The position numbers and the translations under genes are program-made. The notes under the pieces are model-generated. The model did no database searches. It saw only the letters and a list, made by a program, of their open reading frames with translations, and had not been told where the DNA came from. DNA of 38,670 nucleotides from SKVL01 sp964559575 (GTDB lineage Bacteria; Patescibacteriota; Minisyncoccia; Phycocordibacterales; CSBR16-193), in NCBI GenBank assembly GCA_964559575.1, contig CAZLGQ010000003.1, forward strand, positions 1 to 38,670. The letters run 5' to 3'. This document shows positions 26,143 to 33,815 of the stretch, one piece after another (positions within the stretch are counted from its first letter, which is position 1; each line of letters begins with the position of its first letter).

Positions 26143-28581
26143 ATGAATTTAGAAGAAATAAAAAGACACTCCAAAATATTTACTCCAGCTATTTTAATAG
26201 ATGGTCTTATTAAACATAAAAATCTAAGATTTTTAACTAAAAATCTTTTGATCATTTCTATTATTTTAATATTTATATCTATCTTACTTTTATTCCATAA
26301 AGAATTGTTTTCTGATCAAATTATTTTATACAAACATGAGATCTATGGTCTTTCCATGATATCTTTTGCTGTTTGGTCTATATCTTTTTGTATTTACTCT
26401 TTCTCAAACTACTTTAGAAACCTTGATATATCTCTTTCAAAGAAAGAAAGGTCACGTAAAAATATAAAAGTTTCTTTTGAATTAGCCAGTATTATACATC
26501 AAACAGAAGGTAAAGATCCGGCCACCGGATTTATAACATCCGACTTCGGAAAAAGTGTTTTTATAAGATGTGGAATACCTGAAGAAAAGTTAAAAACTTT
26601 TGTTTTAAATAAAGAAGATCTTAAAAGATCATTTGAAGTTAATGCAGACAAAGATATTATTACCGTTTATGATTATGTAACATCAATGTATGAAAATGAT
26701 GAATATTTCTCTGACTTCATTTTCAAACTTGGTCTTTCAAAAAAAGAATTTTTAGGAGCAATTAATTGGTTTGATAATATTTTTACAAAAATAAGAAAAG
26801 AAGACCGTTGGTGGAGTAAAGAGAATATATCAAAAATACAACCAATAGCTTCTGACTGGGCTTACGGAATAGCTTACGAACTTGAAAAATTCTCAGAACC
26901 TATAGAAAACTTAACTCCGGTTTCTGAATCATTAGAGAATTTTCATAAAAAAGACATTGACTCCTTAGAAAATGTCCTTTCAAGAAGCGAAGAGGCCAAT
27001 GCCATTTTAATAGGAGAAGAAGGATCCGGAAGAATGGCAGTGGTAGGAGGACTAACCTCAAGAATAAATACTGAAAAAACAAACAAAAGATTAATAAACA
27101 AAAAAATATTTGTTTTAAATACTGCAAAATTAATATCAAAAAACAAAAACAAAAACGACTTTGAAAAACAGATCATCAAAATAATGAACCAAACCGAAAA
27201 AGCCGGTAATATCATAATGGTAATTGATAACCTACCTTATTTTATAAAAAGCGCCGAATCTTTTAACAGTAATCTCATAAACTTAATTAACAGTTATCTT
27301 GTTGCACCTGATATTAAAATATTAGCTCTTAGTGATAAAAGTAATTTTCACAACATTCTAGAACCAAGCTCCGCCATTATGAGTAAATTTGAAAAGGTTA
27401 TTTTAGAAGATGTAAAAGAAGAAATACTAGTAACCGTTTTAGAGAAAAGTTTAATGAAACTGGAAAAGGAATACAAAATAATCTTTACCTTTCCGGCTTT
27501 ACTAAGTACCATAAACTCAGCTAAGAGATATTTCACATCAGGTGTTATGCCCGATAAAGCAATAGATCTTCTGGAAGAACTGGCTCCTTTTGTAGCATCT
27601 AAAAATAAAAAGATAGTAGAAAAAGAAGATGTTAATGATCTTGTAAAGAAAAAAACAGGTATTCCTGTTGGATCAATTTCTAAAAAAGAAAAAGATACTT
27701 TATCAAATCTTGAAGAAATTCTTCATAAAAGAATAGTAGGTCAAGATCAAGCTGTTGAAATTATAAGTAACGCACTTAAGAGAGCTCGATCAGGTATATC
27801 AAACCCGAACAAACCACTGGGGTCTTTTCTTTTTTTGGGACCCACCGGTGTTGGAAAAACAGAAACATCAAAAGCTTTAGCGGAAATATTTTTTGAAAGC
27901 TCAGACAATATGTCCAGATTAGATATGTCAGAATATCAAGGACCTGACGCTCTTAATCAGTTATTAGGTTCCTTTGAATCAAATAAAGCCGGAAAACTAT
28001 CATCTATCCTTAGAGAAAAACCTTATTCCGTCCTTCTGTTAGATGAGTTTGAAAAGGCTGACTCAGATGTTCAAAATTTATTTCTACAAACATTAGATGA
28101 AGGAACCTTTTCGGACTCATCAGGTAAGATGGTTAATGCCAGAAATTCAATAATCATAGCAACATCCAACGCCGGAAGTGACCTAATATGGAAATACAAA
28201 AAAAATAATGAGGATCTAAAAGAAAAGACCGATGATATTATAAACACAATAATAGAAAGAGGTACATTTAGCCCCGAACTTTTAAACAGGTTTGACGGTG
28301 TTATAGTTTTTCATCCACTTCAATTTGAACATTTAGAAAAAATAGCCTACCTTGAAATAACTAAATTAAAGAAAAGAATAAAAGAAAAAGGTGTAGATAT
28401 TAATATATCTAAAGAAGTTATTGATCATATTATTAAAAATGATCTAGACCCGAAATTTGGAGCTAGGTCTCTAAACAGAGCCATACAAGAAAAATTGGAA
28501 AAAGTTATTGCTGAAAAAATAATAACTAAAAATCCCAAACCAGGTTCGGTCCTAGACATAGGAATTGAAGATATAACTTAA
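26143..28581 (+). CDS. Membrane-tethered Clp-like AAA+ ATPase with degenerate first ATPase domain
   Basis: 812 aa. Two N-terminal hydrophobic segments (about residues 33-51 and 66-91) precede a Clp-N-like region (about 105-250, with EDRWWSKENISKIQPIASDW). The first AAA domain is degenerate: Walker A reads GEEGSGRMAVV (291-301, Lys and Thr replaced) and Walker B reads IIMVIDN (357-363, catalytic Glu replaced by Asn). The second AAA domain is intact: GPTGVGKT (566-573), LLLDEFEKA (631-639), sensor ATSNAG, and the FGARSLNR sensor-2 region. No ClpB-type middle coiled coil and no LGF-type ClpP-binding loop are visible after NAGSDLIWKYKK. It probably works as a membrane-anchored unfoldase or remodeller with the flanking small membrane proteins; this is inference. 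Confidence 0.88.
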   Translation: MNLEEIKRHSKIFTPAILIDGLIKHKNLRFLTKNLLIISIILIFISILLLFHKELFSDQIILYKHEIYGLSMISFAVWSISFCIYSFSNYFRNLDISLSKKERSRKNIKVSFELASIIHQTEGKDPATGFITSDFGKSVFIRCGIPEEKLKTFVLNKEDLKRSFEVNADKDIITVYDYVTSMYENDEYFSDFIFKLGLSKKEFLGAINWFDNIFTKIRKEDRWWSKENISKIQPIASDWAYGIAYELEKFSEPIENLTPVSESLENFHKKDIDSLENVLSRSEEANAILIGEEGSGRMAVVGGLTSRINTEKTNKRLINKKIFVLNTAKLISKNKNKNDFEKQIIKIMNQTEKAGNIIMVIDNLPYFIKSAESFNSNLINLINSYLVAPDIKILALSDKSNFHNILEPSSAIMSKFEKVILEDVKEEILVTVLEKSLMKLEKEYKIIFTFPALLSTINSAKRYFTSGVMPDKAIDLLEELAPFVASKNKKIVEKEDVNDLVKKKTGIPVGSISKKEKDTLSNLEEILHKRIVGQDQAVEIISNALKRARSGISNPNKPLGSFLFLGPTGVGKTETSKALAEIFFESSDNMSRLDMSEYQGPDALNQLLGSFESNKAGKLSSILREKPYSVLLLDEFEKADSDVQNLFLQTLDEGTFSDSSGKMVNARNSIIIATSNAGSDLIWKYKKNNEDLKEKTDDIINTIIERGTFSPELLNRFDGVIVFHPLQFEHLEKIAYLEITKLKKRIKEKGVDINISKEVIDHIIKNDLDPKFGARSLNRAIQEKLEKVIAEKIITKNPKPGSVLDIGIEDIT

Positions 28582-28589
28582 AAAGTAAT

Positions 28590-28979
28590 ATGAATAGTGT
28601 TTTTATACTTTTAAATTATATAAGATGGCACTACACAAAAACCCCCAAAGAAATAGTTTATCTTAATATTGAATTTACTAACTTCATACTAAATCTGTTT
28701 TCAGTACCATCGCTCTTAAAAAGATTAATGTTTATATGGCTTGATATAACTAAAAAAGTTTTAAAAAGAAAAGATACGGTCGGAATTATTTCCGACCTTT
28801 TTCTTTACTCCTTCTTAGGAGCACTAGAAGCTGTTTTAATAATCTTCATTATTTCAATAGCAGTTATCTTAATACTAATATTTGCCTTGATCAGTGTTTT
28901 ATCTTTGGGAGCATGGTTTTTTATTCCGGCTGCCATTATCATAATGTCCATTTTGATCATTAATGCTATTATTTTTTAA
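28590..28979 (+). CDS. Small membrane protein of Clp-like cassette, NYIxWHYTK family, copy B
   Basis: 129 aa, paralog of the protein at 25748-26140. It begins MNSVFILLNYIRWHYTKTPK, followed by a helix, LFSVPSLLKRLMFIW, a polar linker (LKRKDTVGIIS) and two long hydrophobic C-terminal segments. It starts 8 bases after the ATPase stop. The same length and the same motif order as copy A indicate an old duplication placing one copy on each side of the ATPase. No enzyme motif is visible. A terminator-like hairpin lies within its coding sequence at 28778-28802. It ends 17 bases before the convergent NUDIX gene stop. Confidence 0.8.
   Translation: MNSVFILLNYIRWHYTKTPKEIVYLNIEFTNFILNLFSVPSLLKRLMFIWLDITKKVLKRKDTVGIISDLFLYSFLGALEAVLIIFIISIAVILILIFALISVLSLGAWFFIPAAIIIMSILIINAIIF
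28778..28802 (+). terminator. Terminator-like hairpin inside a coding sequence
   Basis: GGTCGGAA (28778-28785), loop TTAT, TTCCGACC (28790-28797), then TTTTT. The stem is perfect, GC-richer than its surroundings and followed by a U tract on the plus strand. It lies in frame within copy B of the membrane-protein pair, about codons 63-71. Confidence 0.5.
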
Positions 28980-28996
28980 GAAAAAATTTAAAAACT

Positions 28997-29470
28997 CTAT
29001 TTTTTCTGTAACTCATTTTTTTCAAACATACTCCAAACCTCTTTTGCAACCGGACCAAATTCCGGTAGATCTTTTTTTAAAAACCACTTTGCTGTATCTA
29101 CTTCAAAATCATCAATTTTGAATTTTTCTGTATTAACATATCCACTAAATACATAAATAGTATCTCTTTTTCCTTCCATTTCTGACATAAAACTTCCAAG
29201 ATACTTGGTATTAATAAGTTTAAGCCCCACCTCCTCTTTAGTCTCTCGTCTGGCTGTTTCAGAAGGTTTTTCTTTTCTCTTTATTCCGCCACCTACAAAA
29301 GACCAACCTTTATAATAACTGTTTTTTATACACAAAATTTTTTCATTATAAAAAATAACAACCTTAACACCATAAGTTTTTGGTTTAAATATATGCCAAT
29401 AAACACGAACAAAAGGAATAGCAAAAATGATCACTTTTTTGGCTATTTTTTTAAAAAAAGTAACTATCAT
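28997..29470 (-). CDS. NUDIX hydrolase
   Basis: 157 aa. The Nudix box is complete: Gly 61, Glu 67, then RETKEEVG (75-82), giving GX5EX7REXXEEXG. The Glu residues bind Mg for hydrolysis of a nucleoside diphosphate linked to another group. The N-terminal ~28 residues (FFKKIAKKVIIFAIPFVRVY) are hydrophobic and basic and may associate with the membrane. FVGGGIKRKEK and the SEMEGKRDTIYVFSG segment are typical. The substrate is unknown. A TATACT hexamer (complement 29479-29484) lies 8 bases upstream of the ATG. Confidence 0.88.
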   Translation of the reverse strand: MIVTFFKKIAKKVIIFAIPFVRVYWHIFKPKTYGVKVVIFYNEKILCIKNSYYKGWSFVGGGIKRKEKPSETARRETKEEVGLKLINTKYLGSFMSEMEGKRDTIYVFSGYVNTEKFKIDDFEVDTAKWFLKKDLPEFGPVAKEVWSMFEKNELQKK

Positions 29471-29608
29471 AATGCTTTAGTATAGCAAAAGCTTAAATTA
29501 TTACATAAATATATCTTTATTATGATTTTTTTATTCAGAGATATCGTTAAAACAGTATCTACAGATCATTTAAATAAAAATTTGTTTATTTTTTCAGAAA
29601 ACTTTTAA

Positions 29609-30244
29609 TTACTTCTTTAAAAGATCAATGATCTCTTGACTCTTATTTTCAAAATCATCATTTATATCTATAACATTGACACCTAACGATCTTGCCTCCT
29701 TTAGCAATTTATCACTATACATCTCTATCATTGAAGCTATAGTAGAAAATGTCTTTTTTTGATTTGACCCATCACGAAGCCAATCACTTTTAGCTTTGGT
29801 TTCTATACTTCTTTTAACAGAACTCTCTCCATTACTATTTACAACCACAACTGCAGAAATATTTTTGTCTTCACTAATAAGCTCAGATATTAAATTAGGA
29901 GTTATATGATAACCTTCAATTAGATAATCCCAATCTTCTTTAATTATAATATCTACAAAATCTTTTACTGATTTAGATATGGTTTCCGCCTGTATCATGT
30001 AAGCATTAACTATTTCATCAACTGTAAACACCTCATACATTTTATCGTTTCCTTTACCGCTCTTTCTGCGAAGGGCTGTTTTTGGAAACAGTGTATCTAT
30101 CTTATCTTGATCAACATACCTCTTAGCTATCACATCAAACACATCAGTTGAAAGCCATGAAATACCAAGTTTCTCTGATATGTTTTTTGCCAAAGTCGTT
30201 TTTGCGCACTTAGGTGGACCTCCGATTAATACGATCTTACTCAT
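29609..30244 (-). CDS. P-loop kinase, 2-phosphoglycerate kinase/zeta-like
   Basis: 211 aa. The N-terminus has a Walker A variant GGPPKCAKTTLA (about residues 8-19) followed by WLSTDVFDVIAKRYV, the pattern of small-molecule kinases in which an Asp after the P-loop positions the phosphoryl acceptor. The mid-protein segment WDYLIEGYHITP resembles the EGxH region of 2-phosphoglycerate-kinase-like proteins. A zeta-toxin-like role is possible in fold terms, but no antitoxin partner gene is adjacent, so I do not call it a toxin. A TAGAAT hexamer (complement 30251-30256) ends 6 bases before the ATG, so it likely has its own leaderless promoter. Confidence 0.7.
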   Translation of the reverse strand: MSKIVLIGGPPKCAKTTLAKNISEKLGISWLSTDVFDVIAKRYVDQDKIDTLFPKTALRRKSGKGNDKMYEVFTVDEIVNAYMIQAETISKSVKDFVDIIIKEDWDYLIEGYHITPNLISELISEDKNISAVVVVNSNGESSVKRSIETKAKSDWLRDGSNQKKTFSTIASMIEMYSDKLLKEARSLGVNVIDINDDFENKSQEIIDLLKK

Positions 30245-30319
30245 AAATATATTCTACTAAAAATCAAAAATACGACTACCTATATAAAACTTAGTTTTTT
30301 AAATTAAAATTTTAACAGC

Positions 30320-30390
30320 AGGTCTGACAGAACTTAGCTCCGCCTTTCAAGATCCTGACGTAAGCCAAGCAGTTGGCTTACTTCGCCCCT
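30320..30390 (-). other. tRNA-like remnant next to tRNA-Trp
   Basis: A 71-base segment on the minus strand, almost the tRNA-Trp length (72 without the discriminator). It begins AGGGGCGAAG (tRNA: AGGCCCGTAG) and its last 24 bases match the tRNA 3' part at 16 positions. Its middle is replaced by a perfect 9-bp hairpin (30360-30368 with 30373-30381, loop GCAG). The flanking TTAAAATTTT before GCAGG is also shared with the tRNA flank. It does not fold as a tRNA. Confidence 0.45.
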
Positions 30391-30411
30391 ACAAAATTTT
30401 TTAAAATTTTG

Positions 30412-30484
30412 CAGGCCCGACAGGACTTGAACCTGCAACCTTCGGTTTTGGAGACCGATGCTCTACCAATTGAGCTACGGGCCT
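30412..30484 (-). tRNA. tRNA-Trp (CCA anticodon)
   Basis: 73 bases including the discriminator. Acceptor AGGCCCG pairs with CGGGCCT; the D-stem is GCTC/GAGC; the anticodon stem TCGGT/ACCGA encloses CTCCAAA with anticodon CCA; the T-arm is GCAGG TTCAAGT CCTGT. The discriminator is G, as in bacterial tRNA-Trp. The CCA end is not encoded. A candidate promoter upstream is TTGCGG, 18 bases, TATATT (complement 30504-30533). Confidence 0.95.
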
Positions 30485-30537
30485 ATTATTTTAAACTAAT
30501 ATAAATATAACAAAAATTAACCTTAAACCGCAAGTTA

Positions 30538-30564
30538 AAAACGGCTTTATTTAAAAGCCGTTTT
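30538..30564 (-). terminator. Terminator after rpmG (possibly bidirectional)
   Basis: A perfect 11-bp inverted repeat (AAAACGGCTTT with AAAGCCGTTTT) has a 5-base loop and is flanked by T-rich sequence on both strands. It lies 22 bases beyond the rpmG stop and separates rpmG from tRNA-Trp. Confidence 0.7.
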
Positions 30565-30586
30565 AGTTTTTCTGTGTATAAAAATA

Positions 30587-30745
30587 CTACTTTTTAACTT
30601 CTTTATGAGTTATGTGTCCTTTACACCACTTACAAAACTTCTTGAGCTCTATTTTACGCTCAACTTTCTTTTTGTTTTTACCAGACCAGTAGTTTACTCT
30701 TTTACATTCCTGGCAAGCCAACTTTATTAATCTATCTTGTGACAT
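30587..30745 (-). CDS. rpmG: Ribosomal protein bL33
   Basis: 52 aa, read directly from the minus strand: it begins MSQDRLIKLACQECKRVNYW and ends KGHITHKEVKK. Two CxxC pairs (Cys 11/14 and Cys 38/41) make it the zinc-binding form of L33. The basic middle (SGKNKKKVERKIELKK) is typical of the family. It is a large-subunit protein near the E site. It lies between tRNA-Trp and tRNA-Tyr on the same strand and is followed by a strong hairpin terminator. AT-rich sequence upstream (30746-30860) holds no obvious consensus promoter. Confidence 0.93.
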   Translation of the reverse strand: MSQDRLIKLACQECKRVNYWSGKNKKKVERKIELKKFCKWCKGHITHKEVKK

Positions 30746-30864
30746 ATATATTAAAAATAAAAATTAACCGGAACAACAACTACTTTATATTAAAAACATC
30801 AAAAAATCAACCTGCAGTTTATTAAAATTTAAACAAAAACTAAATATTAAACTGTGTTTAATAT

Positions 30865-30889
30865 AAAAACACGGTAATACCGTGTTTTT
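30865..30889 (-). terminator. Terminator after tRNA-Tyr
   Basis: A perfect 11-bp stem (AAAAACACGGT with ACCGTGTTTTT) has a 3-base loop and starts 3 bases after the mature tRNA 3' end. The T-rich arm makes it a compact intrinsic terminator. Confidence 0.75.
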
Positions 30890-30892
30890 CTG

Positions 30893-30976
30893 TGCGCCGG
30901 GTAGGATTTGAACCTACGTAGCCCTAAGGGCGGCGGATTTACAGTCCGCTGCAATTGACCGCTCTGCCACCGACGC
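30893..30976 (-). tRNA. tRNA-Tyr (GTA anticodon)
   Basis: 84 bases, class II with a long variable arm containing GCCCTTAGGGC. Acceptor GCGTCGG pairs with CCGGCGC with one G-U pair; the anticodon loop is CTGTAAA with anticodon GTA; the T-arm is GTAGG TTCAAAT CCTAC. The discriminator is A. CCA is not encoded. Confidence 0.95.
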
Positions 30977-31002
30977 ATCAATACTTTTAACCTACCTGAA
31001 TA

Positions 31003-31026
31003 TAACATACATAAATATGTATGTTA
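31003..31026. repeat. Perfect palindrome between tRNA-Tyr and clpB
   Basis: TAACATACATA and TATGTATGTTA form an 11-bp inverted repeat with a 2-base centre, 11 bases beyond the clpB stop. It has no T tract, so a weak terminator, an operator or an mRNA-stabilising hairpin are all possible. Confidence 0.5.
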
Positions 31027-31036
31027 AGTATTAACT

Positions 31037-33718
31037 CTAAACCCTGGTTTCCACCAGATCGTCTTTACGTTCTTTCATTAAAGATCCTTTTCTACCCTTC
31101 TTAACATTAAATGAAAACTCTCCATCTTTCTTAACACCAACAGAAACAGAACCCCCTTTCATAATTCCTTTAGAAACCATCATAGAAGCTATCGGTGTCA
31201 TTATTTTATTTTGAATAATACGCTTTATAGGTCTTGCTCCATACTGAGGATTATAACCCTCTTTAGCAAGATAATTTATAACTTCCAAAGAAACTTTCAG
31301 TGTAATTTCTTTTTGGATCAAACGGTCCTGAACTTCTTTTATGTGGATCTTTACTATTTCTTTAATTGATTTTTCATCCAAAACATCAAACAAGACAGTG
31401 TCATCAAGACGGTTTAAAAACTCCGGTCGGAAAAAATCTTTCAAACTCTCCAATACTTTATTTTTAATAGAGGAGTAATTATCTTCTTGACCTTCTCCAA
31501 ATCCAAGCTTTTGCATTGTATCTATATGCTGAGCACCGGCATTTGATGTCATTATAATAATACAGTTAGTAAAGTTAACATTTCTACCTTTGGCATCTTT
31601 GAGTTGTCCGTTATCTAAAACCTGTAAAAGAATATTAAACACTTCCGGATGAGCTTTTTCTATTTCATCAAGTAAAATAACAGAATAAGGCTTATGACGA
31701 ACCACCTCGGTTAAACCTCCACCTTCATCATGTCCAACATATCCGGGAGGTGAACCTATCATTTTAGAAACTGAGTGTTTTTCCATATACTCAGACATAT
31801 CAAATCTAATTAAAGCTCTTTCATCGTCAAACATAAAATGAGTTAAAGCTTTTGTTAGCTCAGTTTTACCTACACCGGTAGGACCAAGAAATATAAATGA
31901 TCCGATAGGCCTATTAGGATCAGCTATACCAACACGAGAACGCTTAACTGTATCGGATATTTTCTTTACCGCTTCATTCTGCCCAATTATTCTCTTTTTA
32001 AGCTCGTCTTCCATTCTGTTTAGTTTTTCAGCTTCTTCTTCAAGCATTCTGGAAACAGGGATCTCCGTCCATCTGGAAACCACATCAGCTATATCTGATT
32101 CATTTATTTCTTCTTTTAGGATACGTCTTGATTTTTGAAGTTTTTTCAACCGTTTAGTTTTTTCTTTCATTTCCTTTTCAAGTACAGGTATTCTTCCGTA
32201 CCTTATCTCAGCGGCTTTGGAAAGATTTAACTGGGCTTCAGAAGATTCAGCTTCAATACGAAGCTCTTCCAATTCTTTTTTGATCTCTTTTATACGAGAT
32301 ACGGTTTCTTTCTCGTTATTCCAACGGATCTCTATGTCATATATCTTTTCTTTCAGATCAGCGATCTCTTTATTTATTTCTTTAACACGAGTACTTGCTT
32401 TACCTTTTTTATTAGTTTCAGATTTTAAAGCCTCTTTTTCTATTTCTAACTTCATTATTTTAGACTGAGTTTCTTCCAACATAGGAGGCATATTTTCTAA
32501 AGAGATCTTTAATAAAGAAGAAGATTCGTCTATTAAATCAACCGCTTTGTCAGGTAAAAATCTATCACTTATATACCGACTACTTAAAGTAACAGCGGCC
32601 ACTAAAGCATCATCTGTTACACGAACACCATGATAGAGTTCGTACTTCTCTTTTAATCCTCTAAGTATAGTTATGGTGTCATCTATATTTGGTTCTTGAA
32701 TATGAACAGGTTGAAATCTTCTTGTTAAAGCAGGGTCTTTTTCAACATGTTTTTGAAACTCTTTAAAAGTAGTTGCCCCAATAGCTTTAAGGTCTCCTCT
32801 AGCTAATGGAGGCTTTAACATATTGGCGGCATCAAAAGAACCTTCCGCTGCTCCGGCTCCAACTAAAGTATGTATTTCATCAATAAAAAGAATTATCTTT
32901 CCTTCTGCTTTTTCTATCTCTTTTATTATATTTTTCAAACGTTCCTCAAACTCTCCTCTGTATTTAGTTCCGGCTATTAACATTCCCAAATCCAAGGAAA
33001 CAACTTCTTTTTCTTTTAGTGACTCGGGAACATTTCCAAAAGCTATCTTTTCAGCCAAAGCTTCAACCACCGCCGTTTTCCCAACTCCGGCTTCTCCTAT
33101 AAGTAAAGGATTATTTTTAGTCCTTCTTGAAAGTATCTGTATAACTCTTGATATTTCTGCCTCTCTGCCTATTACTGGATCCAACTTTCTCTCAGCGGCG
33201 AGTTTGGTTAAGTTCTTTGTGTACTTAGCTAAAGAATTGTATTTCTTGGGTGTCTGTGCCTCCATTTCACCACTCTCTCTGGCTTTTTCCAAAACTTTCA
33301 TTATTGAATTTTTATCAACCTTAAAACGAGCCATTATTTCCCTTGTTGTGTCTGAAACATCTATAACCGCAATAAAAAGATGTTCGGTAGAGACATATTC
33401 ATCTCCTAATTCTGACGCTGTTTTAGCCGACTGATCTATAGCCTGAGCCAACTCAGGAGTTAGATATATCTGATACGAAGAAGACATTGTAGTATTTGAA
33501 TTTGGAGCTTCCAAAACTTCGGTTACCGTATCTATCAAAGAAAGATGATCAACTTCAAGTCTGTCTAAAAGAGAGGTTATAATACTCTCCTCTTGAGATA
33601 TTAAAGCGGCTAAAAGATGCATGGGATTTACATGATTTTGTCCACGCTCAATAGCCATTTCGTGTGCTTTACGAATGGCTTCTTTAGCTTTTGTTGTAAA
33701 CTGATTAAAAGGTGGCAT
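31037..33718 (-). CDS. ClpB/ClpC-type AAA+ chaperone with ClpB middle domain and ClpP-type loop
   Basis: 893 aa. It has a double Clp-N repeat (residues 1-150, FTTKAKEAIRKAHEMA), D1 with Walker A GEAGVGKT (208-215) and Walker B LFIDEIH (277-283), a long coiled-coil middle domain (about 412-540, with RWNNEKE and SKAAEIRYGRIPVLEK) typical of ClpB, and D2 with GPTGVGKT (612-619) and ILLDEIEKAH (681-690). Both ATPase sites are intact. After NAGAQHIDTMQ it carries LGFGEGQ (738-744), resembling the ClpP-docking loop of ClpA/ClpC, which true ClpB lacks. It may act as a disaggregase, a ClpP partner, or both. No CIRCE-type operator is visible upstream. Confidence 0.9.
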   Translation of the reverse strand: MPPFNQFTTKAKEAIRKAHEMAIERGQNHVNPMHLLAALISQEESIITSLLDRLEVDHLSLIDTVTEVLEAPNSNTTMSSSYQIYLTPELAQAIDQSAKTASELGDEYVSTEHLFIAVIDVSDTTREIMARFKVDKNSIMKVLEKARESGEMEAQTPKKYNSLAKYTKNLTKLAAERKLDPVIGREAEISRVIQILSRRTKNNPLLIGEAGVGKTAVVEALAEKIAFGNVPESLKEKEVVSLDLGMLIAGTKYRGEFEERLKNIIKEIEKAEGKIILFIDEIHTLVGAGAAEGSFDAANMLKPPLARGDLKAIGATTFKEFQKHVEKDPALTRRFQPVHIQEPNIDDTITILRGLKEKYELYHGVRVTDDALVAAVTLSSRYISDRFLPDKAVDLIDESSSLLKISLENMPPMLEETQSKIMKLEIEKEALKSETNKKGKASTRVKEINKEIADLKEKIYDIEIRWNNEKETVSRIKEIKKELEELRIEAESSEAQLNLSKAAEIRYGRIPVLEKEMKEKTKRLKKLQKSRRILKEEINESDIADVVSRWTEIPVSRMLEEEAEKLNRMEDELKKRIIGQNEAVKKISDTVKRSRVGIADPNRPIGSFIFLGPTGVGKTELTKALTHFMFDDERALIRFDMSEYMEKHSVSKMIGSPPGYVGHDEGGGLTEVVRHKPYSVILLDEIEKAHPEVFNILLQVLDNGQLKDAKGRNVNFTNCIIIMTSNAGAQHIDTMQKLGFGEGQEDNYSSIKNKVLESLKDFFRPEFLNRLDDTVLFDVLDEKSIKEIVKIHIKEVQDRLIQKEITLKVSLEVINYLAKEGYNPQYGARPIKRIIQNKIMTPIASMMVSKGIMKGGSVSVGVKKDGEFSFNVKKGRKGSLMKERKDDLVETRV

Positions 33719-33740
33719 AAAATTTAAATTCTTAAAAAAA

Positions 33741-33770
33741 CTATACTACAAATAAGGAATTAAAGTCAAA
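33741..33770 (-). promoter_or_regulatory. Promoter for the clpB/clpC-like gene
   Basis: On the minus strand, TTGACT (complement of 33765-33770), an 18-base spacer and TATAGT (33741-33746) lie upstream of the ATG at 33718, giving a leader of about 16 bases. Both hexamers match consensus at five of six positions. Confidence 0.55.
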
Positions 33771-33815
33771 AAGTAACACAATAGCTTAATTTAAACAAGT
33801 TACCCGTGATCTGTA

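Noticed and set aside
29609..30244. Zeta-type toxin of a toxin-antitoxin pair
   Set aside because: Only the generic P-loop and an Asp are shared; there is no adjacent small antitoxin gene and the EGxH-like segment points equally to a metabolic kinase.
32823..33434. 203-codon open frame on the plus strand opposite the Clp chaperone gene
   Set aside because: Antisense to a well-conserved coding region; its Ser/Ile/Phe-rich composition is that of a shadow frame and no promoter or domain is visible.
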